The notes under the pieces were generated by a model, which saw only the letters and a program-made list of their open reading frames with translations, ran no database searches and was not told the DNA's origin. Positions 35,349-44,888 of a stretch of DNA of 64,000 bases are shown in pieces. This stretch comes from Hyphomicrobiales bacterium (lineage in GTDB: Bacteria > Pseudomonadota > Alphaproteobacteria > Rhizobiales > Beijerinckiaceae): the NCBI GenBank assembly GCA_930633525.1, contig CAKNFP010000001.1:2520001-2584000 (forward strand). The letters are read 5' to 3'. Both the position numbers and the translations under genes were made by a program. How positions within the stretch are numbered: the first letter of the stretch is position 1; each line of letters begins with the position of its first letter.

Positions 35349-37838
35349 TCAACTCCTGATCAACGGCACCTTGGGAACCGTGCGCACCGCAAGCGGTCCC
35401 CCACTGTCGTCAACTCCGTCCGCCCCACCTTTACCGCGGCGCGGACGCGGTGACGGCTGCTTCTTAGCCGTTGGCGGCCGACGTTTCACGTGTTTTTTCA
35501 CGGCCTCGGCCACATCCGGCTCGGGCTTCGGCGTCACCGGCCCCTCGGGGAACTCGAATCCCAGGGTCTTCTGTCCGCCTTCGTCCGTCTGCACGACGAC
35601 CCTGACCGCGCCGCCGCCGCGCAACTGCCCGAAGAGAACGGCATCCGCGAGCGGGGTCTTGATCGTGGTCTGGATCAGGCGAGCCATCGGTCGGGCGCCC
35701 ATGGTCTCGTCATAGCCGTGCTCGACCAGCCATTCGCGCGCCTCATCGGACAATTCGATCGTGACATTGCGATCGGCGAGTTGCGCCTCCAGCTGCAGCA
35801 CGAACTTGTCCACCACCTTGGAGACCACCTCCTTCGGCAGATGGCCGAAGGAGATCGTGGCGTCGAGACGGTTGCGGAACTCCGGCGAGAAAAGCTTGGA
35901 GATCGCCTCCTGGTCGTCGCCCTCGCGCTTGGTGCGCGTGAACCCGTAAGCTGGCTTGACCATGTCGGCAGCGCCCGCATTGGTCGTCATGATCAGAATG
36001 ACGTTGCGGAAATCGACCTGCTTGCCGTTGTGGTCCGTCAGCTTGCCATGGTCCATCACCTGCAGCAGTACGTTGAACAGGTCCGGATGCGCCTTTTCGA
36101 TCTCGTCGAGGAGCAGCACACAATGCGGATGCTGGTCAACACCGTCCGTGAGGAGCCCGCCCTGGTCGAAGCCGACGTAGCCGGGAGGCGCGCCGATCAG
36201 CCGCGAAATGGTGTGGCGCTCCATATATTCCGACATGTCGAAGCGCAGCAGTTCCACGCCGAGCGCGTGGCTGAGCTGGCGCGCCACTTCCGTCTTGCCG
36301 ACGCCCGTCGGGCCGGCGAAGAGGTAGCAGCCGATGGGCTTCTCCGCGTCGCGCAGGCCGGCGCGCGCCAGCTTGATCGCCGACGACAGGGCATCGATCG
36401 CCTTGTTCTGGCCGTAGACCACGCGCTCCAGGGTCTCATGCAGGTGCTGAAGCACCTCGGCATCATCCTTGGAAACCGTCTTCGGCGGGATACGCGCCAT
36501 CGTCGCGATCGTTGACTCGATCTCCTTGACGCCGATGGTCTTCTTGCGCCGTCCCTCGGGCACCAGCATCTGCGAGGCGCCGGTCTCGTCGATCACGTCG
36601 ATCGCCTTGTCCGGCAGCTTGCGGTCATGGATATAGCGGGCCGAGAGTTCCACCGCCGCCTTGATGGCGTCGTTGGTGTAGCGCAGCTTGTGGAAGTCCT
36701 CGAAATAGGGCTTCAGGCCCTTCAGGATCTCGATCGCGTCCGGCACGCTCGGCTCATTCACGTCGATCTTCTGGAAGCGCCGGACGAGAGCCCGATCCTT
36801 CTCGAAATACTGACGGTATTCCTTGTAAGTGGTCGAGCCGATGCAGCGCAGCGTGCCGGCGGCGAGCGCGGGCTTCAGAAGATTGGACGCATCCATCGCG
36901 CCGCCGGAGGTCGCCCCGGCACCGATGACCGTATGGATCTCGTCGATGAACATGATGGCGTTGGGATGCGCCTCGATCTCCTTCATCACCTGCTTGAGGC
37001 GCTCTTCGAAATCGCCGCGATAGCGGGTGCCGGCGAGCAGGGTGCCCATATCGAGGGCAAAGACTGTCGCATCCGCGAGCACATCCGGAACATCGCCCGT
37101 CACGATCTTGCGGGCCAGCCCCTCCGCGATCGCGGTCTTGCCGACGCCGGGGTCACCGACCAGCAGGGGATTGTTCTTCTGCCTGCGGCACAGGACTTGA
37201 ATGGTCCGCTGGATCTCGGGCTCGCGCCCGATCAAGGGATCGATGCGCCCATCCCTGGCCTTCTTGTTCAGATTAACGCAATAGGCGTCCAGGGCGTCCC
37301 CCTTCTTCTTGCGCTGACCCTCGGCCTCATCGTTGTTGGCTGCCCGGCTGTCGCTTTCTTCATCCGCGCCGCGAGCCGAACGATTTTCCGACAGCCCCGG
37401 CCGCTTGGCGATGCCATGGCTGATGTAGTTGACCGCGTCGTAACGTGTCATGTCCTGCTCTTGCAGGAAATAGGCCGCATGGCTCTCCCGCTCGGCAAAA
37501 ATCGCCACAAGCACGTTGGCGCCGGTCACTTCCTCGCGACCGGACGACTGGACGTGGATCACCGCCCGCTGGATGACACGCTGGAAGCCCGCCGTGGGTT
37601 TCGAATCCTCGCGCCCGTCCGTCACGAGGTTGGTCAACTCCGCATCGACATACTCGTGCAGATTGCGCCTCAAGGCCTCGAGATCCACGTTACAGGCGCG
37701 CATGACGGCGGCGGCATCCTGATCATCGACCAGCGCGAGGAGAAGGTGCTCGAGCGTCGCATATTCGTGATGACGCTCGTTGGCGAAGGCGAGAGCCCTG
37801 TGCAAGGCCTGCTCTAGGCTGCGAGAGAATGTGGGCAA
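35349..37838 (-). CDS. clpA: ATP-dependent Clp protease ATP-binding subunit ClpA
   Basis: ClpA unfolds substrates and feeds them to ClpP. The 829-residue protein has the N-domain double repeat (1-145), D1 with Walker A GDPGVGKT (228-235) and FIDEIH, and D2 with GPTGVGKT (509-516) and [12 protein letters not shown] in [12 protein letters not shown] occupies the place of the ClpP-binding IGL/F loop. The last 62 residues (768-829) form a Lys/Pro/Arg-rich tail beyond the usual end. The start is TTG 37838 (protein [10 protein letters not shown]), supported by AAGGA 8 bases upstream and by the family N-terminus. It lies 28 bases downstream of clpS. Confidence 0.97.
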   Translation of the reverse strand: MPTFSRSLEQALHRALAFANERHHEYATLEHLLLALVDDQDAAAVMRACNVDLEALRRNLHEYVDAELTNLVTDGREDSKPTAGFQRVIQRAVIHVQSSGREEVTGANVLVAIFAERESHAAYFLQEQDMTRYDAVNYISHGIAKRPGLSENRSARGADEESDSRAANNDEAEGQRKKKGDALDAYCVNLNKKARDGRIDPLIGREPEIQRTIQVLCRRQKNNPLLVGDPGVGKTAIAEGLARKIVTGDVPDVLADATVFALDMGTLLAGTRYRGDFEERLKQVMKEIEAHPNAIMFIDEIHTVIGAGATSGGAMDASNLLKPALAAGTLRCIGSTTYKEYRQYFEKDRALVRRFQKIDVNEPSVPDAIEILKGLKPYFEDFHKLRYTNDAIKAAVELSARYIHDRKLPDKAIDVIDETGASQMLVPEGRRKKTIGVKEIESTIATMARIPPKTVSKDDAEVLQHLHETLERVVYGQNKAIDALSSAIKLARAGLRDAEKPIGCYLFAGPTGVGKTEVARQLSHALGVELLRFDMSEYMERHTISRLIGAPPGYVGFDQGGLLTDGVDQHPHCVLLLDEIEKAHPDLFNVLLQVMDHGKLTDHNGKQVDFRNVILIMTTNAGAADMVKPAYGFTRTKREGDDQEAISKLFSPEFRNRLDATISFGHLPKEVVSKVVDKFVLQLEAQLADRNVTIELSDEAREWLVEHGYDETMGARPMARLIQTTIKTPLADAVLFGQLRGGGAVRVVVQTDEGGQKTLGFEFPEGPVTPKPEPDVAEAVKKHVKRRPPTAKKQPSPRPRRGKGGADGVDDSGGPLAVRTVPKVPLIRS

Positions 37839-37866
37839 CGTCGAAATCCTTTTGCGATAGCCGCCG

Positions 37867-38253
37867 CTACTTCTTTTCCATCACGCACTGCAGAGGATGC
37901 TGGTGCTTCCGGGCAAAGTCCATGACCTGCGTCACTTTGGTTTCCGCCACCTCGTAGGTGAATACACCGCACTCACCGACACCGTTCCGGTGCACATGCA
38001 ACATGATGCGGGTCGCCTCCTCCCGATCCTTGTTGAAAAAGCGCTCCAGCACATGAATGACGAACTCCATCGGCGTGTAGTCGTCGTTCAGCAATAGAAC
38101 CCGGTACATACTCGGGCGTTTCGTCCGAGTTTTCGTCTTCGTAAGCAGGGCAGTTCCGGGCCCTTCCGGTCCGATTGAATTGCCACGGCGACGTTCAGCC
38201 ATGCGCGTCAGCATGGCATTGGTTTCATCGGCACTCGCAGTCATCCTGACCAT
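37867..38253 (-). CDS. clpS: ClpAP adaptor protein ClpS
   Basis: ClpS is the N-degron adaptor that delivers substrates with bulky N-terminal residues to ClpA. The 128-residue protein has a flexible N-terminal extension of about 45 residues and the core [40 protein letters not shown] and a final [10 protein letters not shown]. The Asn-Asp-Asp of the N-degron pocket is present (LLNDD). It is directly upstream of clpA, the standard pairing. Confidence 0.97.
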   Translation of the reverse strand: MVRMTASADETNAMLTRMAERRRGNSIGPEGPGTALLTKTKTRTKRPSMYRVLLLNDDYTPMEFVIHVLERFFNKDREEATRIMLHVHRNGVGECGVFTYEVAETKVTQVMDFARKHQHPLQCVMEKK

Positions 38254-38457
38254 GAAGCAATCGATCGGAACTTATCTCCACCATCTGAGACCAACGCCTC
38301 AGGGCCGCCCTGCGACCCCGCTTCGCTCCCTCACCCGGCTAATCTAGTGTCGAGACGGTCGGGGCGCCAGTGCGTTCACTACACGCCACCGTCATCATTG
38401 CCTGAAACCAGACCGGCGAAAAGCCGCCGAACAGCATCCAGAGCCTTGAAACACAAT

Positions 38458-38487
38458 AAAAAAAGCCCGGCACGGGCCGGGCTTTTT
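38458..38487 (-). terminator. Rho-independent terminator after the phasin gene
   Basis: Arms GCCCGGC (38465-38471) and GCCGGGC (38476-38482) with loop ACGG are flanked by seven A on the left and five T on the right. Read on the minus strand it follows the phasin stop by about 94 bases; the A/T flanks make it bidirectional. Confidence 0.88.
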
Positions 38488-38580
38488 CGCATCATGATCT
38501 ATGTCGGGTGGTTCACGGTCCCGAAACGAGTTCGACGATAAGGTCGACCATCTCCCGGGAAAAGGCGCTTGCCTTCCGGC

Positions 38581-38922
38581 TTAGTTCGCCGCCGACTTCA
38601 CCTTGGCATAAAGGCCTTCGTAGGGCTTGAACACTTCCTTCGCGAGATCCGCATAGAGCTCGCTCAGCTTGGTCGACTGAGCGACGAAGCCTTCATAAGC
38701 GGTCTTCAGGTAGTCGGCCTGGATCTCGACGGCCTTGTCGAGGGTCTTGCAGGCCACGAGCTTCTCAAGCGTGGCCGTGCCGTCCTCGAAAGACTTCTTC
38801 GAATAGTCAGCCACTTCCACGGCGATGCTCTGGGCACCCTTCGAAACGGTACCGAAGGTCTTCAGCGTGGCTTCGACCTGCTCTTTGCCATACTTCTGGA
38901 AATTTTCGAACTGGATAGACAT
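38581..38922 (-). CDS. Phasin family protein
   Basis: Phasins coat polyhydroxyalkanoate granules. The 113-residue protein is entirely helical and amphipathic, starting MSIQFENFQKYGKEQVEATL, with SIAVEVADYSKKSFEDGTA and AYEGFVAQSTKLSELYAD, matching the phasin_2-like family. No signal peptide or membrane helix is present. A ribosome binding site AGGAGG precedes ATG 38922. A well-formed promoter and two TGC-N3-GCA sites lie upstream (39009-39058), and a terminator downstream, so it is a strongly expressed single-gene unit. Confidence 0.9.
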   Translation of the reverse strand: MSIQFENFQKYGKEQVEATLKTFGTVSKGAQSIAVEVADYSKKSFEDGTATLEKLVACKTLDKAVEIQADYLKTAYEGFVAQSTKLSELYADLAKEVFKPYEGLYAKVKSAAN

Positions 38923-39008
38923 GCGGTAAGCCTCCTGCGCCCCTAATCGGCGTTAACGGTGGCAGCGTGCACCCCCCACGGGCGCCCTACCACTGATCTC
39001 GTTGGCGT

Positions 39009-39058
39009 TATATAGGTGCAGCGCACAATGAGTGTCAAGAATTAATGTTGCGGTGCAA
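39009..39058 (-). promoter_or_regulatory. Phasin promoter with two TGC-N3-GCA sites
   Basis: On the minus strand there is a perfect -35 TTGACA (39038-39033), an 18-base spacer and -10 TATATA (39014-39009). TGCAGCGCA (39017-39025) lies inside the spacer and TGCGGTGCA (39049-39057) just upstream of -35. Both follow TGC-N3-GCA, similar to the CTGC-N3/4-GCAG sites reported for the PHA regulator PhaR. Repression by PhaR is inferred. Confidence 0.65.
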
Positions 39059-39352
39059 AATAGGATCAAATGTGACGAATAGTCCCGCTCTCCGGGAGGC
39101 ATCCGCCAACGCGACCGACCTCAGGCCAAATCGCGTCAGGGCGGCCCCGCGGGCGTACGGTCCCGACCGCCGCGTTAACATAGCGTCAAGCTTAACAAAA
39201 GGTGAACATCTTCTTGTTTTCTAATAACTTAAGTCGCCAGCTCATTAACTCATCCGTAACCGCATAGACCTAGCGTTATTGACCGTGCCGCGCATGTAAC
39301 GGTTCGGTTGAACCGAGGCGCAGAGTAGAGTTTTCGAGTTGGGGACAGACAC
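39059..39352. other. Intergenic region upstream of the carboxypeptidase
   Basis: No gene is visible. The stretch includes GTTAA/TTAAC arms at 39174-39196 and the short palindrome GGTTCGGTTGAACC near 39301, which may belong to the promoter of the downstream gene. Confidence 0.4.
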
Positions 39353-40855
39353 ATGGTCTGGGGTTGCGTAGCGGCCAAACGTCACCGCCCTGTCGCGCTT
39401 GCCGGCGTCATCGGCATCGTTGCGTCACTGTCAATTCTGACGGCTTCGCCCGCCGAAGCGCGCAAGAAGAGGGCCGCGCCGGCCTATAGCCCCCCCTACG
39501 CGGCGATGGTGGTCGATGCCAAGACCGGCCGCACCCTGTTCGCGAAGAACGAGGACGAGCCGCGTATCCCGGCCTCGATCACGAAAGTGATGACCCTCTA
39601 TCTCCTCTTCGAACAGCTGGATCAGCGCCGCATCAGCCTCAGCACGCCGCTCCAGGTTTCGGCCAAGGCGGCAGCGCAGCCCCCGACGAAACTCGGTGTC
39701 CGGCCCGGCACCACCATCAAGGTGGATGATGCCATCAAGGCGATGGTGACGCTGTCGGCCAACGATGTATCCATGGTGGTCGCTGAGAATCTGGGCGGCT
39801 CGGAAAGCCAGTTCGCGCGGATGATGACCGCAAAGGCGCGTGCGCTGGGCATGAGCCGCAGCACCTTCCACAACCCCCATGGCCTGCCGAACTCTCCGCC
39901 GAACATCACCACCGCGCGTGATCTCATTGTGCTCGGGCGTGCGATCCAGGAGCGTTTCCCGCAGTACTACGCCTATTTCGAGACCCGCTCGTTTCAGTAT
40001 GGCAGCCGCACGATCCGCAGCCACAACCGGCTTCTGGACCGCATCGACGGCGTCGACGGCATCAAGACGGGCTACACCCGCGCTTCAGGCTTCAACCTGC
40101 TGACCTCGGCCAAATCAGGCGGCCGCGAGGTCGTCGCGTCGGTACTCGGCGGCCGCTCGGCTGCGTCGCGCGACAACATCATGGCGGACCTCATCACGAG
40201 TAATCTGCCGCAGGCCTACGCCGGCGCCCGCCAGTCTTCGGCTCTCGCCTTCGCTTCGGCCACGGAAACCCGTGATACGGCGAAGCCCGTCGCGGTCGCC
40301 TCCGCCGCCCAGGACGCGCTTGAGGAGACAACGAGTTCCATTACGCCGTCGTCTCGTCAGCCCAAGGCCATAAACCTCGCCAACATCCGGCCTGTCGTTG
40401 CGTCCGCTTCGGGCTCGACCGCCACACCGTCCCAGAGCATGCAGTGGAACCGCGGCGCCGCCGCTACCGCCATGGCCCCGCCAGCACCGCGCCCCGAGGC
40501 GCCTGCCGCCAAGGCCCAGGCAGTCAAGGCACCGGCGACGACCACTGTCGCGAAAGTCGAACCGAAGGCCGAGCCGCGCGACGACGAAGCTGCCTCCAAG
40601 GTCACGCGTGTCAGCGGCTGGGTGATCCAGCTCGGCGCGACCGCCGACGCCGACAAGGCCAACGACATTCTGAACCAGGCCAAGTCCAAGTCCCGCAGCA
40701 CGCTCGCGAAGGCCTCGCCCTTCACCGAGAAGATCACGAAGGGCGGCACCACACTTTATCGCGCCCGCTTCTCCGGCTTCGACACCGACAGCGCCCAGGC
40801 AGCCTGCAAGATGCTGAAGAAGCAGGGCTTCTCCTGCTTCGCCACCCGCGGATGA
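39353..40855 (+). CDS. D-alanyl-D-alanine carboxypeptidase with C-terminal SPOR domain
   Basis: This penicillin-binding protein (DacA/S11 family) trims the terminal D-Ala from peptidoglycan stem peptides in the periplasm. The 500-residue protein has a signal peptide (cleavage near SPAEA, residue 36). The active-site triad of motifs is complete: Ser75-Ile-Thr-Lys78, Ser135-Ala-Asn137 and Lys238-Thr-Gly240. An Ala/Pro-rich linker (about 300-415) leads to a SPOR domain (about 420-497; GWVIQLGATADADKAND, LYRARFSGF), which binds denuded glycan at the septum. Septal localisation is inferred from SPOR. Confidence 0.95.
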   Translation: MVWGCVAAKRHRPVALAGVIGIVASLSILTASPAEARKKRAAPAYSPPYAAMVVDAKTGRTLFAKNEDEPRIPASITKVMTLYLLFEQLDQRRISLSTPLQVSAKAAAQPPTKLGVRPGTTIKVDDAIKAMVTLSANDVSMVVAENLGGSESQFARMMTAKARALGMSRSTFHNPHGLPNSPPNITTARDLIVLGRAIQERFPQYYAYFETRSFQYGSRTIRSHNRLLDRIDGVDGIKTGYTRASGFNLLTSAKSGGREVVASVLGGRSAASRDNIMADLITSNLPQAYAGARQSSALAFASATETRDTAKPVAVASAAQDALEETTSSITPSSRQPKAINLANIRPVVASASGSTATPSQSMQWNRGAAATAMAPPAPRPEAPAAKAQAVKAPATTTVAKVEPKAEPRDDEAASKVTRVSGWVIQLGATADADKANDILNQAKSKSRSTLAKASPFTEKITKGGTTLYRARFSGFDTDSAQAACKMLKKQGFSCFATRG

Positions 40856-41090
40856 CCTGAGGGCAAAGCCCAGGGGCTCGGGATAGCGGACGTCACGATG
40901 ATGTTTCCGTCAGGGCCCGAGCAAGACGCACACAACACATTCCGGGACAGCAACGGGCTGTCCTGGGGACACTCGGAAGCCACCATCTTCGTGCGACGGC
41001 GAACACATCATCGCCCCTCTCCGGTTGGAGGAGGTCGATGCGAAACGACCGCGGATATGGTACTTATCTCACCCCGCTGATGAATGAGCG

Positions 41091-41825
41091 CTAGTTATGA
41101 CGGTTCAGCAGGACATCCTTGGCTTGGTTCACCCGGGACGCGAGATACGTCGAGCCCCCTTGGTCGGGATGCAGTTTCTTCATCAGGGCCCGGTGCGCGC
41201 CGCGGATCTCGCTCTCGCCCGCGCCGGCAGTAAGACCCAGTATCTGAAGCGCCTCTTCCTGCGTCATCGTGCGATCTCCGCCGCCGCCCCGCGCGTGAAG
41301 GTCCGCCTGAGCGTGTTCACGCCAGCTGGGAAATCGGCGATCCAGATAAGCCTCTAGCAACCGCGCGCCTTCGGGGTCCGTACCTAGTGTCGTGTCGCGC
41401 AGCGAAACCAGTTCCTCCTTCGCGAAACTGCCCAGGTCGCGTCCTGCATGGGGGCCGCTGACCACCTGTCCGGTGAGATCGCCCGTATCATGGTCGAGCT
41501 CCATCGCCACCGTGACGGATCGGACAGAAGAGCGTCTCCCGGGCTGCGGCTTGGCACCTCCGCGCTGCCCGCCCGGCCAGTACGATCCGAGATTACCGGG
41601 AAGATAGAACGCGCCGCCGTTCACCATCCACCAGCCTAGCCCAGCCAGCGGAATGGCCATGTCGAAACGGCCACGCAGCAGCAGGAGAGCCGCAACACCC
41701 AGAGCGGCGATACCGCCTCCGCGCCGCAGCAGGTTGGCGAGCTTCTTGGGATCCGCCTTCGCGTAGTTCCGGCCGAGCCACCAGAAAAACACAAGCGTAA
41801 GACATCCCGCGGCCAGAAAAATCAT
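41091..41825 (-). CDS. Membrane protein with C-terminal DnaJ (J) domain
   Basis: The 244-residue protein has two N-terminal membrane helices (MIFLAAGCLTLVFFWWLG and a second near 38-75) and a middle cytoplasmic part. It ends in a J domain (about 187-244) with the HPD motif in MKKLHPDQGG, which would stimulate a DnaK-type ATPase at the membrane. This resembles small membrane J-proteins of Alphaproteobacteria. Its ATG overlaps the stop of the upstream VWA gene as ATGA (41822-41825), so the two are translationally coupled. Confidence 0.88.
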   Translation of the reverse strand: MIFLAAGCLTLVFFWWLGRNYAKADPKKLANLLRRGGGIAALGVAALLLLRGRFDMAIPLAGLGWWMVNGGAFYLPGNLGSYWPGGQRGGAKPQPGRRSSVRSVTVAMELDHDTGDLTGQVVSGPHAGRDLGSFAKEELVSLRDTTLGTDPEGARLLEAYLDRRFPSWREHAQADLHARGGGGDRTMTQEEALQILGLTAGAGESEIRGAHRALMKKLHPDQGGSTYLASRVNQAKDVLLNRHN

Positions 41826-42499
41826 CGCGCACCCCCGAGCGACGCGAGCAGCCGCCGTGCTGTCGGCTCCCCGCTCGCCAGGCGCGTCAAGCCCGCGACG
41901 CCGTCGCTGGCATAGGCGGCGGCGGCACGCAGCAAGCCGGCCAACGACTGGGGCGCGCGCAGGTCGAAACGCTCATGCACCCCGCCCGTCAATCTGGCGA
42001 TTTCTGCGAAGGCCTGACCCGCGACGGGATCATGCCCCTCTTGGAACACGAAGGCCTTGACCCCAAGCAGGCCGAGCTTGCCGGCGGATGCACATAGCGT
42101 GTCGATGTTTTCCTCCATGGCGTCTCCGACAAAGACCAGCGCACCGACCCGCGCCTTTGCCGCCTGAGCGGCGGCATGATTGAGCACACGCTCGATCTGC
42201 GTCTGGCCGCCACGACAATCGATCCTCTCCATCAGGCCCTTCAGCGCATGGGCGCTCGCCAACCATCGCGACGCGCGACACTCATCAAGGCCACGGAAAT
42301 AGACGAGCTGGATGTTGAGCCCCCCCTGCGCCGCCGTTGCGTCGAACATCTGCGCCTGCAGGCGACAGGCGATGTCCCATGTCGGCTGGCGGCTCAGCGT
42401 CGCATCGAGCGCGAAAATGAGCCGGCCCTCGCGCGAGGGCGGTGCGACGGCGTTTGCCCGCGACAGAAACAGATCGACGTCCGCCGTCCTGCTCGCCAC
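41822..42499 (-). CDS. VWA domain-like protein
   Basis: The 225-residue protein has the fold of a von Willebrand A domain: GRLIFALDATLSRQPTW at the first strand (a D-x-T-x-S variant of the MIDAS motif), IQLVYFRGLDE, GGQTQIERVL and ALVFVGDAMEE. The GTG at 42499 is a possible start. In-frame coding-like sequence extends upstream, where ATT 42538 has GGGAGG 5 bases before it and CTG 42565 has AGGAG 5 bases before it, so the true N-terminus may be longer and use a rare start codon. It is coupled to the J-domain gene. Confidence 0.8.
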   Translation of the reverse strand: MASRTADVDLFLSRANAVAPPSREGRLIFALDATLSRQPTWDIACRLQAQMFDATAAQGGLNIQLVYFRGLDECRASRWLASAHALKGLMERIDCRGGQTQIERVLNHAAAQAAKARVGALVFVGDAMEENIDTLCASAGKLGLLGVKAFVFQEGHDPVAGQAFAEIARLTGGVHERFDLRAPQSLAGLLRAAAAYASDGVAGLTRLASGEPTARRLLASLGGAR

Positions 42500-42707
42500 C
42501 GGCGGCTTGCTCTTGTCCGTGATCGTCTTGTCAGAAATGCTCGCCTCCCTTACCTCGCGCGACAGTGCTTCTCCTCGTTATATCGGGAGATCGACCGCCT
42601 TTTGCATGCGGATGCAGGGATTCGACCTCACAGCGCAACCAAGGCCGTGAAATCATAAATACGACATGGCGGTATTCAGGGACAATAAGGACCGGCCCGC
42701 GGCGTTT

Positions 42708-43046
42708 TCAGCGGCCATAGGCGCCTTCCGCCCTGACGCGGCCGTTGATCCGGATCTCCGTGTCGCCGATTTTCAGGGCATTGCCCTTGCGTGTGACCGC
42801 GCTTGCAGCCTGCCGCGAGTCACCACTGAGGCTGGCGTCACAATCCTGCGATGAGCGCACCGTCCGCCCGCCGGTAGTGACTGCCGGCTTCGCGGATGTT
42901 GACGTCGTGGACCTTGCCGGATCGGCGGCGGAACGCGGCCCGGCGGAAACCCCGGGCAAGGCCTCCGGTCCGACACAAGGAGCCGCGAGAGCAGGCAGAC
43001 TTGTCAGGCACGAGGTCAAAGCGATGACGGCAAGGCGAGAAACCAT
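42708..43046 (-). CDS. Small secreted protein of unknown function
   Basis: The 112-residue product begins with a signal peptide (MVSRLAVIALTSCLTSLPAL, cleaved after ALAA). A Ser/Thr/Ala-rich segment with two cysteines (APCVG, QDCDA) follows, then a C-terminal GNALKIGDTEIRINGRVRAE. I do not recognise a family. ATG 43046 was chosen because the signal peptide begins there. It has no operon partners. Confidence 0.55.
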   Translation of the reverse strand: MVSRLAVIALTSCLTSLPALAAPCVGPEALPGVSAGPRSAADPARSTTSTSAKPAVTTGGRTVRSSQDCDASLSGDSRQAASAVTRKGNALKIGDTEIRINGRVRAEGAYGR

Positions 43047-43300
43047 GACGCGAACTCCGAAGCAGCACGCGGAGAGTTTAGACCATCGCAACAAAAAGTG
43101 TATGCGGTTTCGAATGAATGCGACGCTCATTCAATGAGATAGAGCGGCGCGCACAATTCCGTCAGAGCATCCGCCACTTTTGGGCGCATGCCGGGCTGCG
43201 AGGGAACCGAGGCGTGGCATCCAGAGCCCGGATGGAGGTCGCCACGGATGGGGCTCCAGAGCCTCTTCCCCTCACCTCTAGCTGTCCGCCGCAGGCGCGC

Positions 43301-43738
43301 TCAGAGCAGCCCCAGCGAGGCAAGCTCGCGCCGCATCGGTTCGGGCATGGCCTCGATCGCGTCCGCTCCACCGGCCAGATCATCCGGAGAATCTTTCGCC
43401 GCGAGATAGCGCCAGCCCTGGAAGGGACGCATCGGCCTCGGCCGGACACGAACGACCGTGGGCTCGAGCACGAGCGCGCAACGACCGATGCCCTCGTTGT
43501 CGGTGAACACGCGCAGATCCGTGAGTTTCTGCCGGCAGGAGATCTGCCCCTTGATCACCCAGTAGAGCGACCCGCCATCCAGCAGTTCATCAACGCGCTT
43601 GGGGGCCATGCGGGTGACGTGAAGCTGCTCGACGGGCTGGCCGAGCCGCTCCTTCTCCGCAAGACGCCTGGCGATCCAGTCTTCGAGTTCCTGGATCGTT
43701 TCCACGCCGACACAAAGCTTGATCAGATTGAGTGCCAT
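43301..43738 (-). CDS. DUF1489 family protein
   Basis: The 145-residue cytoplasmic protein matches the alphaproteobacterial DUF1489 family: MALNLIKLCVGVETIQELED, LHVTRMAPKRVDELLDGGSL followed by YWVIKGQI, CRQKLTDLRVF, and RPFQGWRYLAAKDSPDDL. The family is conserved but has no established function. It lies 78 bases downstream of the PCMT-like gene, in the same direction. Confidence 0.88.
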   Translation of the reverse strand: MALNLIKLCVGVETIQELEDWIARRLAEKERLGQPVEQLHVTRMAPKRVDELLDGGSLYWVIKGQISCRQKLTDLRVFTDNEGIGRCALVLEPTVVRVRPRPMRPFQGWRYLAAKDSPDDLAGGADAIEAMPEPMRRELASLGLL

Positions 43739-43816
43739 GGCCCCATTGTCATGAACGCGCGGCGCCGCACAACCTGGAAGGCGCCGACGCCGGTGGATAA
43801 GCCCCGCAGAATTATT

Positions 43817-44689
43817 CTATTCGGGCGAGGTGGCCTGCGGCGTGGCGTGGCTCGACAGCCACCATCCGTCGCCCTCCAGAAGGCAGGAAGCCCGTTCAAC
43901 CGGCTTGCCGGCGAACAATGTGCGGACGCGGGCCAGACGCCCGTCGGTCCATGCCGCGGCGATATGCGGGCTCGCGATGTCGTCATGGCCCCCGACCAGG
44001 GGAATGAACTGCACCGGCCCGAGGCAGCGCGCCTCGAAGACCTGCGGATCCCCGGTTCCTCTGACGAGGAGCATCACGCCACTCCCGTTATCGCCCGTCA
44101 GCGGAAAGATGAGACGCCCCATGGGATTGAGCGCATGCAGCCATCGCCGCTGCGGGCCGCCAGCACCCGCACTGACATAGATCGCGTCGGCCTGGGGCAA
44201 TGTGAGGGGCCCCGCCTCATCATGGAGAGTGACATTGGCGCGCTCGGCAAGATTGGTCCTTGCGAGCGAGACCAGCCGGTGTTCGATTTCATAGCCGTGG
44301 ACCTGGCCGCTCGTGCCGACGACCTCCGCGAGGATCGCGGTGTAGTACCCAGTGCCCGCACCGACATGAAGCACGGTCTCCCCGGCCTTCAAGCGGAGGT
44401 TGGCGATGGCGGCGGCATGCAGGGACGGCTGTCCGTTGTTGATCCGCTGCAGGGGCTCCAACGCCACCAGGATGTCGCGGTAGATATGGACGGGGTTCGC
44501 ATCCGGCGTACGCATATAGCCATCCGCCGAGCGAATGAGCCAGGGGCCGGGCCCCAGGAAGCGTTCGCGCGGGACCGTGGCGAAAGCCGCAATGACCCTT
44601 GGATCACGCGGACGCGTGCGGCCTGCGATACGCTCCGCGAAATCGCGGCGGATCTCATCAAGACCGTCAGGCTGGCTTGATAGCGCCAT
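43817..44689 (-). CDS. Protein-L-isoaspartate O-methyltransferase-like protein
   Basis: The 290-residue protein has the PCMT-type Rossmann core: VPRERFLGPG, NNGQPSLHAAA (residues 84-94, the position of the substrate motif), SAM motif I VLHVGAGTGYYT (106-117) and VHGYEIEHRLVSLAR. The C-terminal 100 residues replace the usual PCMT end. Classical PCMT repairs isoaspartate in damaged proteins; homologs of this longer kind are often only annotated as methyltransferases, so the substrate is open. Confidence 0.82.
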   Translation of the reverse strand: MALSSQPDGLDEIRRDFAERIAGRTRPRDPRVIAAFATVPRERFLGPGPWLIRSADGYMRTPDANPVHIYRDILVALEPLQRINNGQPSLHAAAIANLRLKAGETVLHVGAGTGYYTAILAEVVGTSGQVHGYEIEHRLVSLARTNLAERANVTLHDEAGPLTLPQADAIYVSAGAGGPQRRWLHALNPMGRLIFPLTGDNGSGVMLLVRGTGDPQVFEARCLGPVQFIPLVGGHDDIASPHIAAAWTDGRLARVRTLFAGKPVERASCLLEGDGWWLSSHATPQATSPE

Positions 44690-44888
44690 GGAACAGCCTT
44701 CGACAACAAGTGAAGCCGGTTCGTTCCGAAGCCCGCGCCCAAGGTGCCGTGAGAGAAGGTAACGGCTCCCCCGAACAACACTCTGGCCACGGCTCAGGAG
44801 CAGTTTGCCCTGATTCAGGCGGCTTCACCGGGGCCGGGTCCACTTCGACCGGTATCAACATGGCCCCGGCTTCACCGGTATAGCGTGT

